Source: Massilia brevitalea
Lineage (GTDB): Bacteria; Pseudomonadota; Gammaproteobacteria; Burkholderiales; Burkholderiaceae_D
Length of the DNA: 64,000 bases
Assembly (NCBI RefSeq): GCF_030711405.1
Contig: NZ_JAULSI010000007.1
Location: 88,772 to 152,771 of the forward strand
Direction of reading: 5' to 3'
Shown here: in pieces, positions 52,985 through 60,447 of the stretch
Layout of the letters: the number at the start of each line of letters is the position of its first letter
Numbering within the stretch: the first letter of the stretch is position 1
The notes under the pieces: generated by a model
What the model was told of the DNA's origin: nothing
Seen by the model: the letters and a program-made list of their open reading frames with translations, nothing else
The model's database searches: none
Made by a program: the position numbers and the translations under genes

Positions 52985-54256
52985 ATGGCACCATCACCAA
53001 CTTTAATTGCCGAGATGGAAACAATGGAGCAGTGTGCACCGCGTCGGAACTGGTGGCAAGAAGAATCGGTGCTGCGCCGCGTCGTCGGCGACCTGGCGGC
53101 GGCCGAGCTGGCGCTGGCCAGGCCGGGGCGGGCGTTGCCGGCGTTGCCCTGGTCCGTCGATATCGACCTGGCGGCCGATCTCGGCGCCGATTCGCTCGAC
53201 CTGATGGCGGCCGCCACGGCGCTCGGCGACCTGCTGCAGTTCGGGCAGGCCGGCATGCAGGACGCGCTGCTGGGCCGGCCGCGGCTGGCCGACTGGGTCG
53301 TTGCGGCGCGCGCCAGCCTGGCCGGTTTCGATGCGCAGCTGGTGTTCCGTACCTCGGGCAGCTCGGGCATGCCGAAGCGCTGCACGCACAGCCTGGCCGG
53401 GCTGTGGCGCGAGGTCGACGAGCTGGCGCAGGTGCTGCCGGGACGGCGCCGCGTGCTCAGTGCCGTGCCGGCGCATCATATCTATGGCTTCCTGTTCACG
53501 GTGCTGTTGCCGCAGGCTTGCGCAGGGGACGAGACGCTGCCGGTGCTGGACCTGCGCGGCATGTCGCCTGCGGCGCTGGCAGGGCAGGTGCAGCCGGGCG
53601 ACCTGGTGGTGGCGCATCCGGACTGGTGGCGCCAGGTGGCGGCGCTCGGCCTGGCGTTTCCGGCCGATGTGGTGGGCGTATCGTCGACCGCGCCGTGCCC
53701 GGACGAGGTGGCGCGGGCGCTGGCGGACGGCGGCCTGCGGCTGGTGCAGGTGTATGGCAGTTCGGAGACGGCGGGCGTGGGCTGGCGCGAGGGGGCGGGT
53801 GAACCGTATCGGCTGTTTTCGTACTGGCGTGCAGGGGCCGAGGGCGGGGTGGAACGCCCGGGCGATGGCGGCACAACCGAGCGCTTAGCCCTGCCGGACC
53901 GGCTCGACTGGAGCGATGACCTGCACTTCCTGCCGGCAGGGCGCATCGATGAGGCGGTACAGGTTGGCGGGACCAATGTCTTTCCAGCGTATGTGCGTGA
54001 GGTGCTGGCCATGCACCCGGCCGTGCTGGCGTGCCAGGTGCGTTTGATGCGGGTCGATGAAGGTAGCCGCTTGAAGGCTTTCGTCGTGCCGCACCCAGGT
54101 GCTGGCGAAGCGGCCGACTTGCGCCCGGTGCTGGACGCATGGGTTGCCGCGCGCCTGACGCCGCCGGAGCGGCCTGCCGCCTTCTCATTCGGCCCCTCGC
54201 TGCCGCGGGGGCCTGGGGGCAAACTCGCCGACTGGATCATCGACGCCTGGGAGTGA
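52985..54256 (+). CDS. 4-coumarate:CoA ligase of the PYP-activation type
   Basis: A 423-residue member of the AMP-forming acyl-CoA synthetase family. It starts with an unusual ~115-residue domain (LAADLGADSLDLMAAATAL resembles an acyl-carrier core) before the adenylation domain: TSGSSGMPK (about 123-131), PAHHIYGFLFTVLLP, VYGSSETAG (about 258-266), DLHFLPAGRIDEAVQVGGTNV and the terminal RGPGGKLADW (catalytic Lys about 413). This organisation is that of the coumarate-CoA ligases that activate the chromophore of photoactive yellow protein (the TIGR02372-type family). It is divergent from pyp, which supports that role. ATG codons at 53015 and 53024 are alternative starts. It would supply p-coumaroyl-CoA for attachment to PYP Cys71. 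Confidence 0.9.
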   Translation: MAPSPTLIAEMETMEQCAPRRNWWQEESVLRRVVGDLAAAELALARPGRALPALPWSVDIDLAADLGADSLDLMAAATALGDLLQFGQAGMQDALLGRPRLADWVVAARASLAGFDAQLVFRTSGSSGMPKRCTHSLAGLWREVDELAQVLPGRRRVLSAVPAHHIYGFLFTVLLPQACAGDETLPVLDLRGMSPAALAGQVQPGDLVVAHPDWWRQVAALGLAFPADVVGVSSTAPCPDEVARALADGGLRLVQVYGSSETAGVGWREGAGEPYRLFSYWRAGAEGGVERPGDGGTTERLALPDRLDWSDDLHFLPAGRIDEAVQVGGTNVFPAYVREVLAMHPAVLACQVRLMRVDEGSRLKAFVVPHPGAGEAADLRPVLDAWVAARLTPPERPAAFSFGPSLPRGPGGKLADWIIDAWE

Positions 54257-54260
54257 CATA

Positions 54261-54300
54261 AAAACAACTGGGGTCAGGTCTGCCATCGTGACACGAGCTC
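54261..54300. repeat. Left inverted terminal repeat of the RAYT element
   Basis: Starts AAAACAACTGGGGTCAGGTC and ends CGTGACACGAGCTC. It matches the inverse of 55230-55269 at 35 of 40 positions. Confidence 0.85.
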
Positions 54301-54304
54301 TGCA

Positions 54305-55156
54305 TTAAACCTCGGGATTGGCCTGTTCGAACACAGCAATCGCCCTGCTGACTGTCCGTGTGGATACGCCGAATGCCGCTGCGATCTGCGGCATCGTGAA
54401 GACCGCCGCACGGTAGGCCCTGGCCATCGCTTCATTCCTGTCGTCATACTTTGCCCGGTATGCGGCCAGGGGCAGTGCCACGGCAGCACGTTCGATCCTT
54501 GCGGTTTCCGTCAGATCATCCGACAACTGCAACTCCTGGTGCCTTGCAACGAACGCGTCGTCGCCCAGCAGCACGCGGTAGCGCGTCGCGCGTAGCGGAC
54601 TGTCCTGACCATATCCCGCCAGGACAAATCTGCGGTACGCCTCCACCGCAGCAGGGCGCGTGCTGCCGAACTGGCTGAGCAGGTAGTCGCACGCATGCCA
54701 GGGTGGTGGACAATGCGACAGTGCCAGGATGTGATAGCTGCTCCATGGCCAGGCGTCGGGCGAATGCACCATGTTCGCACGCACAGGATTCAGCACGATG
54801 TAGCGCGCGACTTCCAGCAGATAGGCTTCCTTCTGGACCAGGATGGCCTTATAGCGCCCCTGGAGTACATGCCCCGCCAGTCCGTGCCGGCGATTGAAGT
54901 ATTGGGAATAGGCGCCATTCAGCTGGCGCATGCCCAGGCCCAGGTTGGGGTGCGGCGTTTCCACCAGCAGGTGGAAATGGTTCGTCATCTGGCACAAGCT
55001 GTGGACAACGAAGCGGTGCCGCCGGCATACCTGCCCGAGCGTATCGAGCCATGCGCGGCGGTCGGCGTCGTCTCGGTAGATGGCGTTGCGCCGATTGCCA
55101 CGTGCGGTCACATGGTAAAGGGCGCCGGGAAATTCAAGTCGAAGTGGTCGCGTCAT
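54305..55156 (-). CDS. REP-associated tyrosine transposase (RAYT, Y1_Tnp)
   Basis: A 283-residue single-strand transposase related to IS200/IS605 TnpA. It starts MTRPLRLEFPGALYHVTARG, typical of the RAYT branch, with the HUH metal motif NHFHLLVE (His60, His62), a tyrosine-containing helix (GAYSQYFNRRHGLAGHVLQGR, 81-101; catalytic Tyr probably 83 or 86) and VARYIVLNPVRA. The C-terminal ~110 residues end with a helix-turn-helix-like part (MPQIAAAFGVSTRTVSRAIAVF), a feature of some RAYT groups. RAYTs are usually single-copy and mobilise short REP hairpins. It sits in an element with 40-bp inverted ends. Such proteins are often mislabelled addiction-module toxins. Confidence 0.85.
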   Translation of the reverse strand: MTRPLRLEFPGALYHVTARGNRRNAIYRDDADRRAWLDTLGQVCRRHRFVVHSLCQMTNHFHLLVETPHPNLGLGMRQLNGAYSQYFNRRHGLAGHVLQGRYKAILVQKEAYLLEVARYIVLNPVRANMVHSPDAWPWSSYHILALSHCPPPWHACDYLLSQFGSTRPAAVEAYRRFVLAGYGQDSPLRATRYRVLLGDDAFVARHQELQLSDDLTETARIERAAVALPLAAYRAKYDDRNEAMARAYRAAVFTMPQIAAAFGVSTRTVSRAIAVFEQANPEV

Positions 55157-55229
55157 ACCCGCTACGGTACGGATTGCGGGCCGGGTGACGCTGAGCTTGC
55201 TCAGTCCATGACGACGCTCATCGACAGTA

Positions 55230-55269
55230 GAGCTTGTGTCTGGATGGCAGACTTGACCCCCGTTGTTTT
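55230..55269. repeat. Right inverted terminal repeat of the RAYT element
   Basis: Starts GAGCTTGTGTCTGGATGGCA and ends CCGTTGTTTT. It overlaps the last bases of the mrcA gene, including part of its TAA stop (55268-55270). Confidence 0.85.
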
Positions 55270-57706
55270 AGCGCGACGGGTCGGCCAGCGGATGCGCGAG
55301 GTCTGGCCCCGGCTCCGGCTGCATTACCTCTTCATCCTCCGACAGCCCATCCGGATTCTCCTCGGTCGTCTCCGGCGCGACGTCGATCCCGCGGAACTGC
55401 GGCAGCTCGGCAAACTCCGCAAACACCAAGTCGTCGTTCTCGCGCACGATGCCTTCCGGCTCCGGGCGTTCCTGGGCCGGGTGCTTGGCCAGGGCCACCT
55501 GCATGTAGTCGAGCCAGATCGGCAGGGCCAGCGTGGCGCCGAATTCGCGGCCGCCCAGCGAGCGCGGTTCGTCGTAGCCCATCCAGGCCACCGCGACGAT
55601 ATTCCCGCCGTAGCCGGCGAACCAGCCGTCGATGGCGTCGCTGGTGGTGCCGGTCTTGCCGGCGATGTCAGGTCGGCCGAGGCGCTTGGTGGCGGCGGCG
55701 CCGGTGCCGTAGCGGGTGACGTCGCGCAGCATGCTGTCGGTGATGTACGCGTTGCGGGCGTCGAGCACGCGTGCGGCTTCCTGGCGCGGGGCGGCAGGCT
55801 TGGTTTCCTGGATGACCGTGCCGTCGCCGTCGACGATCTTTGAAATCAGATACGGCTTCACCGCGAAGCCGCCGTTCGCGAACACGGCGTAGGCGCTGGC
55901 CATCTGCAGCGGCGTGACGGCGCCGGTGCCGAGTGCCAGCGTCAGATTCTTCGGATGGCGCGCCAGGTCGAAACCAAAGCGGCCGAGGAAGTCGTGGGTA
56001 TAGGGTACTTCGAGTGCGCGCAGCAGGCGCACCGTCGGCACGTTCTTCGAGTGCGCCAGTGAATAGCGCATCGTGATTGGGCCGCTGAAGACGTTGTCGT
56101 CGTTCTGCGGCGACCAGGTGGCGCCGGCGTTCTCGCCCGGCATGTCGAGCGCCTCGTCGAGGATCAGGGTGCCCGGCGAATAGCCCTTTTGTACCGCGGC
56201 CGAATACACGAAGGGTTTGATCGCCGAACCCGGCTGGCGCCAGGCCTGGGTCACGTGGTTGAACTTCTGCAGGTTGTAGTCGAAGCCGCCGACCAGGGCC
56301 TGGTAGGCGCCGGTGTCGGCGTCGATGGCGACAAAGGCCGCCGCCACCTGCGGCACCTGGCTGATCGCCCACTCCTTGCCATCTTTCCCTGCCTTGGCGA
56401 TGCGGACCACGGCGCCCGGCGCCAGGCGCACCGACTCCTTGGCCTTGTCGGTCAAGGCGTTCGCCGCGAACTTCAGGCCGGCGCCAGTAATGGAGATGGT
56501 GTCGCCGTCGATGGTCTCGACCTGCACGCGTTTCGACGAAGCCTGCAGCACCACGGCCGGCTCCAGGCCATCGCTCGATGGACGCTTCTGCAGCGCGTCG
56601 ACGATCGCATCTTCGCGTTCTTCAGGATCGACAGGCAGCTCGATCCGCGCTTCCGGACCGCGGTAGCCGTGGCGCGCGTCGTAGGCCAGCACGTTGCGGC
56701 GCACCGATTCGTAGGCCGACTTCTGGTCGGCTTCGCGGATGGTAGTGGTCACGCGGATGCCGCGCGTATAGGCTTCTTCCTTGAACTGCGCGAATACCGC
56801 CTGGCGCGCCAGTTCGGCCACGTACTCGGCATGGGCGCCGAATTCCTGCGGACGCGAATGCACGCGCATCGGTTCCTTCAGGGCTTTCGCATACTGGGCG
56901 TCGTCGATCTGGCGGAGGTCGTGCAGGCGGCGCAGCACCTGTTCCTGGCGCTGCTTGGCGCGCTTCGGATTCACGGCCGGGTTGTTGCGCGCCGGGTTTT
57001 GCGGCAGGCCGGCCAGCATCGCGGTCTCCGCCACGCTCAGCTTGTCGAGGTCCTTGCCGAAGTAGGCGCGCGCCGCGCTGGCAAAGCCGTAGGAACGCTG
57101 GCCCAAATAAATCTGGTTCATGTACAGCTCGAGGATCTGGTCCTTGGTCAGCGCATCCTCGATTTTATAAGCGAGGGCGATCTCGTTGATCTTGCGGGAC
57201 AGCTTCTTTTCCTTCGACAGGAAGAAGTTGCGCGCCACCTGCATGGTGATGGTCGAGGCGCCGCCGGAACCGAAGCCGCTGCGCAGGTTGGAACCGACCG
57301 CGCGCGCGGCGCCCATCCAGTCGATGCCGCCGTGCTCATAGAAGCGCGCATCCTCGATGGCCAGCACGGCGTTCTTCATCATCGGCGGGATCTGCGCGAT
57401 CGGCACGAAGTCGCGGTGCTCTTCGCCGAACTCGCCGATCAGCACATTGTCGGCGGTGTAGATGCGCAGCGGGATTTTCGGCTTGTAATCGAGGACGGCG
57501 TCGATCGGCGGCACCTTCGGCACGATCGCGGTGAATACATACAGCACCACGCCGACGATGAAGATCACGATCGCGGCCAGGACGAAGAAGATGAAGCCGC
57601 CTTCGCGGCCCTTTGGAGCAGGCCGCAGGGGCCGGGTGGACTTGGTCAAAACGGTTCTCGCTTGCTGATGGCCGCACGGTCGATGCGGCCCGGTTTCATG
57701 CATCAT
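55268..57706 (-). CDS. mrcA: Penicillin-binding protein 1A (bifunctional)
   Basis: An 812-residue inner-membrane murein synthase. One membrane segment lies at about residues 38-62 (GGFIFFVLAAIVIFIVGVVLYVF). The transglycosylase domain (about 85-260) has LAIEDARFYEHGGIDWMGAARA (catalytic Glu), GGASTITMQVARN and KINEIALAYKIE. The transpeptidase domain follows, with SxxK (GSAIKPF), SKN (HSKN) and KTGTT. An OB-like region lies between. The tail is acidic. Two adjacent ATG codons (57706, 57703) can start it. Its stop lies inside the RAYT element end, so the last residues may have been altered. It is divergent from the OPT transporter gene. Confidence 0.95.
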   Translation of the reverse strand: MMHETGPHRPCGHQQARTVLTKSTRPLRPAPKGREGGFIFFVLAAIVIFIVGVVLYVFTAIVPKVPPIDAVLDYKPKIPLRIYTADNVLIGEFGEEHRDFVPIAQIPPMMKNAVLAIEDARFYEHGGIDWMGAARAVGSNLRSGFGSGGASTITMQVARNFFLSKEKKLSRKINEIALAYKIEDALTKDQILELYMNQIYLGQRSYGFASAARAYFGKDLDKLSVAETAMLAGLPQNPARNNPAVNPKRAKQRQEQVLRRLHDLRQIDDAQYAKALKEPMRVHSRPQEFGAHAEYVAELARQAVFAQFKEEAYTRGIRVTTTIREADQKSAYESVRRNVLAYDARHGYRGPEARIELPVDPEEREDAIVDALQKRPSSDGLEPAVVLQASSKRVQVETIDGDTISITGAGLKFAANALTDKAKESVRLAPGAVVRIAKAGKDGKEWAISQVPQVAAAFVAIDADTGAYQALVGGFDYNLQKFNHVTQAWRQPGSAIKPFVYSAAVQKGYSPGTLILDEALDMPGENAGATWSPQNDDNVFSGPITMRYSLAHSKNVPTVRLLRALEVPYTHDFLGRFGFDLARHPKNLTLALGTGAVTPLQMASAYAVFANGGFAVKPYLISKIVDGDGTVIQETKPAAPRQEAARVLDARNAYITDSMLRDVTRYGTGAAATKRLGRPDIAGKTGTTSDAIDGWFAGYGGNIVAVAWMGYDEPRSLGGREFGATLALPIWLDYMQVALAKHPAQERPEPEGIVRENDDLVFAEFAELPQFRGIDVAPETTEENPDGLSEDEEVMQPEPGPDLAHPLADPSR

Positions 57707-57809
57707 GTCGGCGCATTATAATCCGCTTTCTTTCGCCTCAAGCATGTGCCATAGTCTCGCTCCAGGCCTGCGCCAGACTGGCCGGAACATCCAGAACACA
57801 AGGAACACG

Positions 57810-60080
57810 ATGCCCTACGATCCCGCTCCTCCCGCCGTGAAGCCGTATATTCCGGCCACGGCGCAACTCCCCGAAATGACCATCCGCGCCCTTGTCATGG
57901 GCGTGGTATTGGGCATGGTCTTCGGCGCCTCTTCGCTGTATCTGGTGCTGAAGGTCGGCCTGACCGTCAGCGCCTCGATTCCCGTCGCCGTGATCGCCAT
58001 CACCCTGTTCGGCATGTTCAAGAAGATGGGCGGGCGCGAGTCCACCATCCTGGAGAACAGCATCACGCAGACCGCCGGTTCGGCCGGCGAGTCGCTCGCC
58101 TTCGGCCTGGGCGTGACCATGCCCGCGATTATGATCCTCGGCTTCGACCTCGAGATCTCGCGCGTGATGCTGGTCGGGATCCTGGGCGGCCTGCTCGGCA
58201 TCCTGATGATGATCCCGATGCGCCGCACCATGATCGTCGACGCCCACCGCGAACTGAAGTACCCGGAAGGCACGGCCTGCGCCGAAGTGCTGAAGGCCGC
58301 GGCCACCGACACCTCGCGCGAAGCGGCCGGCGAAGTGCGCGTCGAAGGTTCCGACGCCGCCGTTGAGGCCAAACGCCGCGCCGCCATCATCTTCGGCGGC
58401 TTCGGCCTTGGCCTGCTGTACAAGGTGGCCAACGTCTCGCTGAAAGGCTGGAAGGACGTCGCCAACTTCGAGTTCGGCGCGCCGCTGAAGGCAGGTTCGG
58501 CCGGCGCCGAGCTGTCGCCGGAACTGGTCGGCGTGGGCTACATCATCGGCCCGCGCATCGCCTTCACCATGGCGGCCGGCGGCGTGCTGTCTTACCTGAT
58601 GCTGATCCCGATGATCAAGTTCTTCGGCGAGCTGCTGACTGTGCCGCTGTCGCCCGGGACCATGCTCATCAAGGACATGTCGCCGGACGACATCCGCGAC
58701 GCTTATGTGCTGTACATCGGCGCCGGCGCCGTGGCGGCGGGCGGGCTGATTTCGCTGGTGCGTTCGTTGCCCTCGATCTGGAATGGCTTGAAGGGCGGCC
58801 TTGCCAGTATGAGCAACAGCGGGGGCAAAGGTAAAACCTCGGCGGCGGGCGAACTGCGTACCGACAAGGACATTCCCTTCAAATGGGTGGCGATCGGCTG
58901 CCTGGCGATCATCGCCATCATCACCTTCGCCACGCCGCTGCACATGAATTTGCTGGGCGCGCTCCTGATCCTGGTGTTCGGCTTCCTGTTCGCCACCGTG
59001 TCCTCGCGCCTGACCGGCGAAGTCGGTTCCTCGTCGAACCCGATCTCCGGCATGGCCGTGGCCACGCTGCTGTTCACCTGCCTGATCTTCCTGCTGATGG
59101 GCTGGACCGGCGGCCGTTATTACGTGACCGCGCTGTCGGTCGGCGCCATCGTCTGCATCGCGGCGAGTAACGCCGGCACCACCTCGCAGGACTTGAAGAC
59201 CGGCTTCCTGGTCGGCTCGACGCCGCGCCTGCAGCAGTACGCCATCCTGTGCGGCGCCTTTGCGTCGGCGCTGATCCTGGGGCCGATCCTGCTGAAGCTG
59301 AACGATGCCGGCACCGTGTACGTACCGGCGGCCCAGGTGGCGCCTGGCGTGACGGTCGACGTGTCGAAGCTGACCGAGACGGCGCAGCTGCAAGGCCCGC
59401 AGGCCGAGAGCGACAACAAGACCTACAAGGTCTGGCGCAAGCTTGACACCGTTGGTGGGCCTGAGGGCAAGTACCTGGTCGCCGACGACGGCAAGCTGGC
59501 CTACCTGGTCGACCCGGGCATCAACGGCCACTACCACCAGCGTCCGGACGGCACCGAAGTCAAGAAATACGATGCGCCGAAGGCGGTGCTGATGTCCTAC
59601 ATCATCAAGGGCATCCTCGACCAGCAGCTGCCGTGGACGCTGGTGCTGTTCGGCGTGATGATCTCGGTGGTGCTGGAACTGGCCGGCATCCAGGCGCTGG
59701 CGTTCTCGGTGGGCGTGTACCTGCCGCTGGTGTCGACGCTGCCGATCGCGGTCGGCGGCGCGGTGCGCTGGGTGGCGGACCGCCGCAACAACAAGCTGCC
59801 GCAGTACGCCAAGCTGAATGACGAAGAGCGCCAGGCGGCGGGCGACCGCAGCTCGGGCACCTTGCTGGCCTCGGGCTACATCGCCGGCGGTGCGCTGGCG
59901 GGGATCGTGATTGCGATCACGGCGGGGGTGATGACCAACTTCGACAGCATGATGGCGAAGTGGGCGGAAGGCTCGAATCCGTTCTTTGCGGGGGTGAATG
60001 CGGACTTGCTCTCCTTATTGCCGTATGCGGCGATCGTGCTGTTGCTGTACTGGGTGGCGCGCGAGCGGGCGCAGAAGTAA
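57810..60080 (+). CDS. OPT family oligopeptide transporter
   Basis: A 756-residue inner-membrane protein with about 14-16 membrane segments, of the bacterial OPT family (peptide or metal-chelate uptake). Markers: MTIRALVMGVVLGMVFGASSLYLVLKVGLTVSASIPVAV at the start, KYPEGTACAEVL, SGMAVATLLFTCLIFLLMGW, and GTTSQDLKTGFLVGSTPRLQQ. A periplasmic-looking loop (about 530-620) carries a GHYHQRPDGTEVKKYDAPKA stretch before the last domain. The ATG at 57810 has AAGGAA upstream and the usual start; the longer frame from 57705 is unlikely. A terminator follows. Substrate unknown. Confidence 0.9.
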   Translation: MPYDPAPPAVKPYIPATAQLPEMTIRALVMGVVLGMVFGASSLYLVLKVGLTVSASIPVAVIAITLFGMFKKMGGRESTILENSITQTAGSAGESLAFGLGVTMPAIMILGFDLEISRVMLVGILGGLLGILMMIPMRRTMIVDAHRELKYPEGTACAEVLKAAATDTSREAAGEVRVEGSDAAVEAKRRAAIIFGGFGLGLLYKVANVSLKGWKDVANFEFGAPLKAGSAGAELSPELVGVGYIIGPRIAFTMAAGGVLSYLMLIPMIKFFGELLTVPLSPGTMLIKDMSPDDIRDAYVLYIGAGAVAAGGLISLVRSLPSIWNGLKGGLASMSNSGGKGKTSAAGELRTDKDIPFKWVAIGCLAIIAIITFATPLHMNLLGALLILVFGFLFATVSSRLTGEVGSSSNPISGMAVATLLFTCLIFLLMGWTGGRYYVTALSVGAIVCIAASNAGTTSQDLKTGFLVGSTPRLQQYAILCGAFASALILGPILLKLNDAGTVYVPAAQVAPGVTVDVSKLTETAQLQGPQAESDNKTYKVWRKLDTVGGPEGKYLVADDGKLAYLVDPGINGHYHQRPDGTEVKKYDAPKAVLMSYIIKGILDQQLPWTLVLFGVMISVVLELAGIQALAFSVGVYLPLVSTLPIAVGGAVRWVADRRNNKLPQYAKLNDEERQAAGDRSSGTLLASGYIAGGALAGIVIAITAGVMTNFDSMMAKWAEGSNPFFAGVNADLLSLLPYAAIVLLLYWVARERAQK

Positions 60081-60084
60081 AGCA

Positions 60085-60112
60085 GAACGGGCGCCGATGG
60101 CGCCCGTTTTCA
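60085..60112 (+). terminator. Rho-independent terminator of the OPT gene
   Basis: AACGGGCGCC-GATG-GCGCCCGTT hairpin followed by TTTT, five nt after the OPT stop. A clear intrinsic terminator. Confidence 0.85.
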
Positions 60113-60149
60113 TTGGTGGTCGATGCGTCGCGTGGTCATTGATGCTCAG

Positions 60150-60213
60150 ACCGCGTGGGCACAAGTGCCCACCCTACAACGGGGCGTAGGGTGGGCACTT
60201 GTGCCCACGCGGT
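60150..60213. repeat. REP-like inverted pair, copies 9 and 10
   Basis: Copy 9 (60150-60177) ACCGCGTGGGCAC-AA-GTGCCCACCCTAC and copy 10 (60186-60213) GTAGGGTGGGCAC-TT-GTGCCCACGCGGT, eight nt apart, GTAG heads facing. Same arrangement as 25103-25171. From 60214 to 60390 I see no gene that I can support. Confidence 0.85.
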
Positions 60214-60391
60214 CTTACCGTATGCATCGACGCGGCCTCAAACAAACGCCAGATCATGCGCTTGAATCACATCATCCAGTCAAGCATCCGTATGGCCGAA
60301 CCGATACCCCAGCTCAAGCACCGCGCCACCCGCCCGAACAAGTCATGCGCCGACAAGGGCCCGCGAACTGGATGGTAACGCGGTGCAGGAA

Positions 60392-60420
60392 TAAAAAAAC
60401 GGCAGCCCGCAGGCTGCCGT
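60392..60420 (-). terminator. Rho-independent terminator of the POT gene
   Basis: ACGGCAGCC-...-GGCTGCCGT stem with a 4-nt loop; on the minus strand it is followed by a run of seven U. It lies about 28 nt past the POT stop codon. Confidence 0.85.
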
Positions 60421-60447
60421 CTTTCATTGAAGCGCGATGATGCGCGC

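Larger units (their letters stand above)
54261..55269. mobile_element. RAYT-type element with 40-bp inverted terminal repeats
   Basis: A 1,009-bp element. Its ends (54261-54300 and 55230-55269) are inverted repeats agreeing at 35 of 40 positions. It carries one gene, a Y1 transposase. The left end starts four nt after the pcl stop; the right end covers the stop codon of mrcA. No target duplication is obvious. The inverted ends share the TCAGGTC / GACCTGA core and form hairpins at either end. Confidence 0.8.

Noticed and set aside
52985..54256. General fatty-acid or siderophore acyl-AMP ligase
   Set aside because: The N-terminal domain, the shortened adenylation domain and divergent pyp fit a PYP-type coumarate ligase better.
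54305..55156. Toxin-antitoxin (RelE-type) protein
   Set aside because: The HUH motif and YFNRRHGLAGHVLQGR block are those of Y1 transposases.
60123..60440. Small plus-strand frame of 105 codons in the OPT-POT gap
   Set aside because: It is made mostly of translated REP-like repeats (WAQVPTLQ..., GWALVPT) and terminator sequence.
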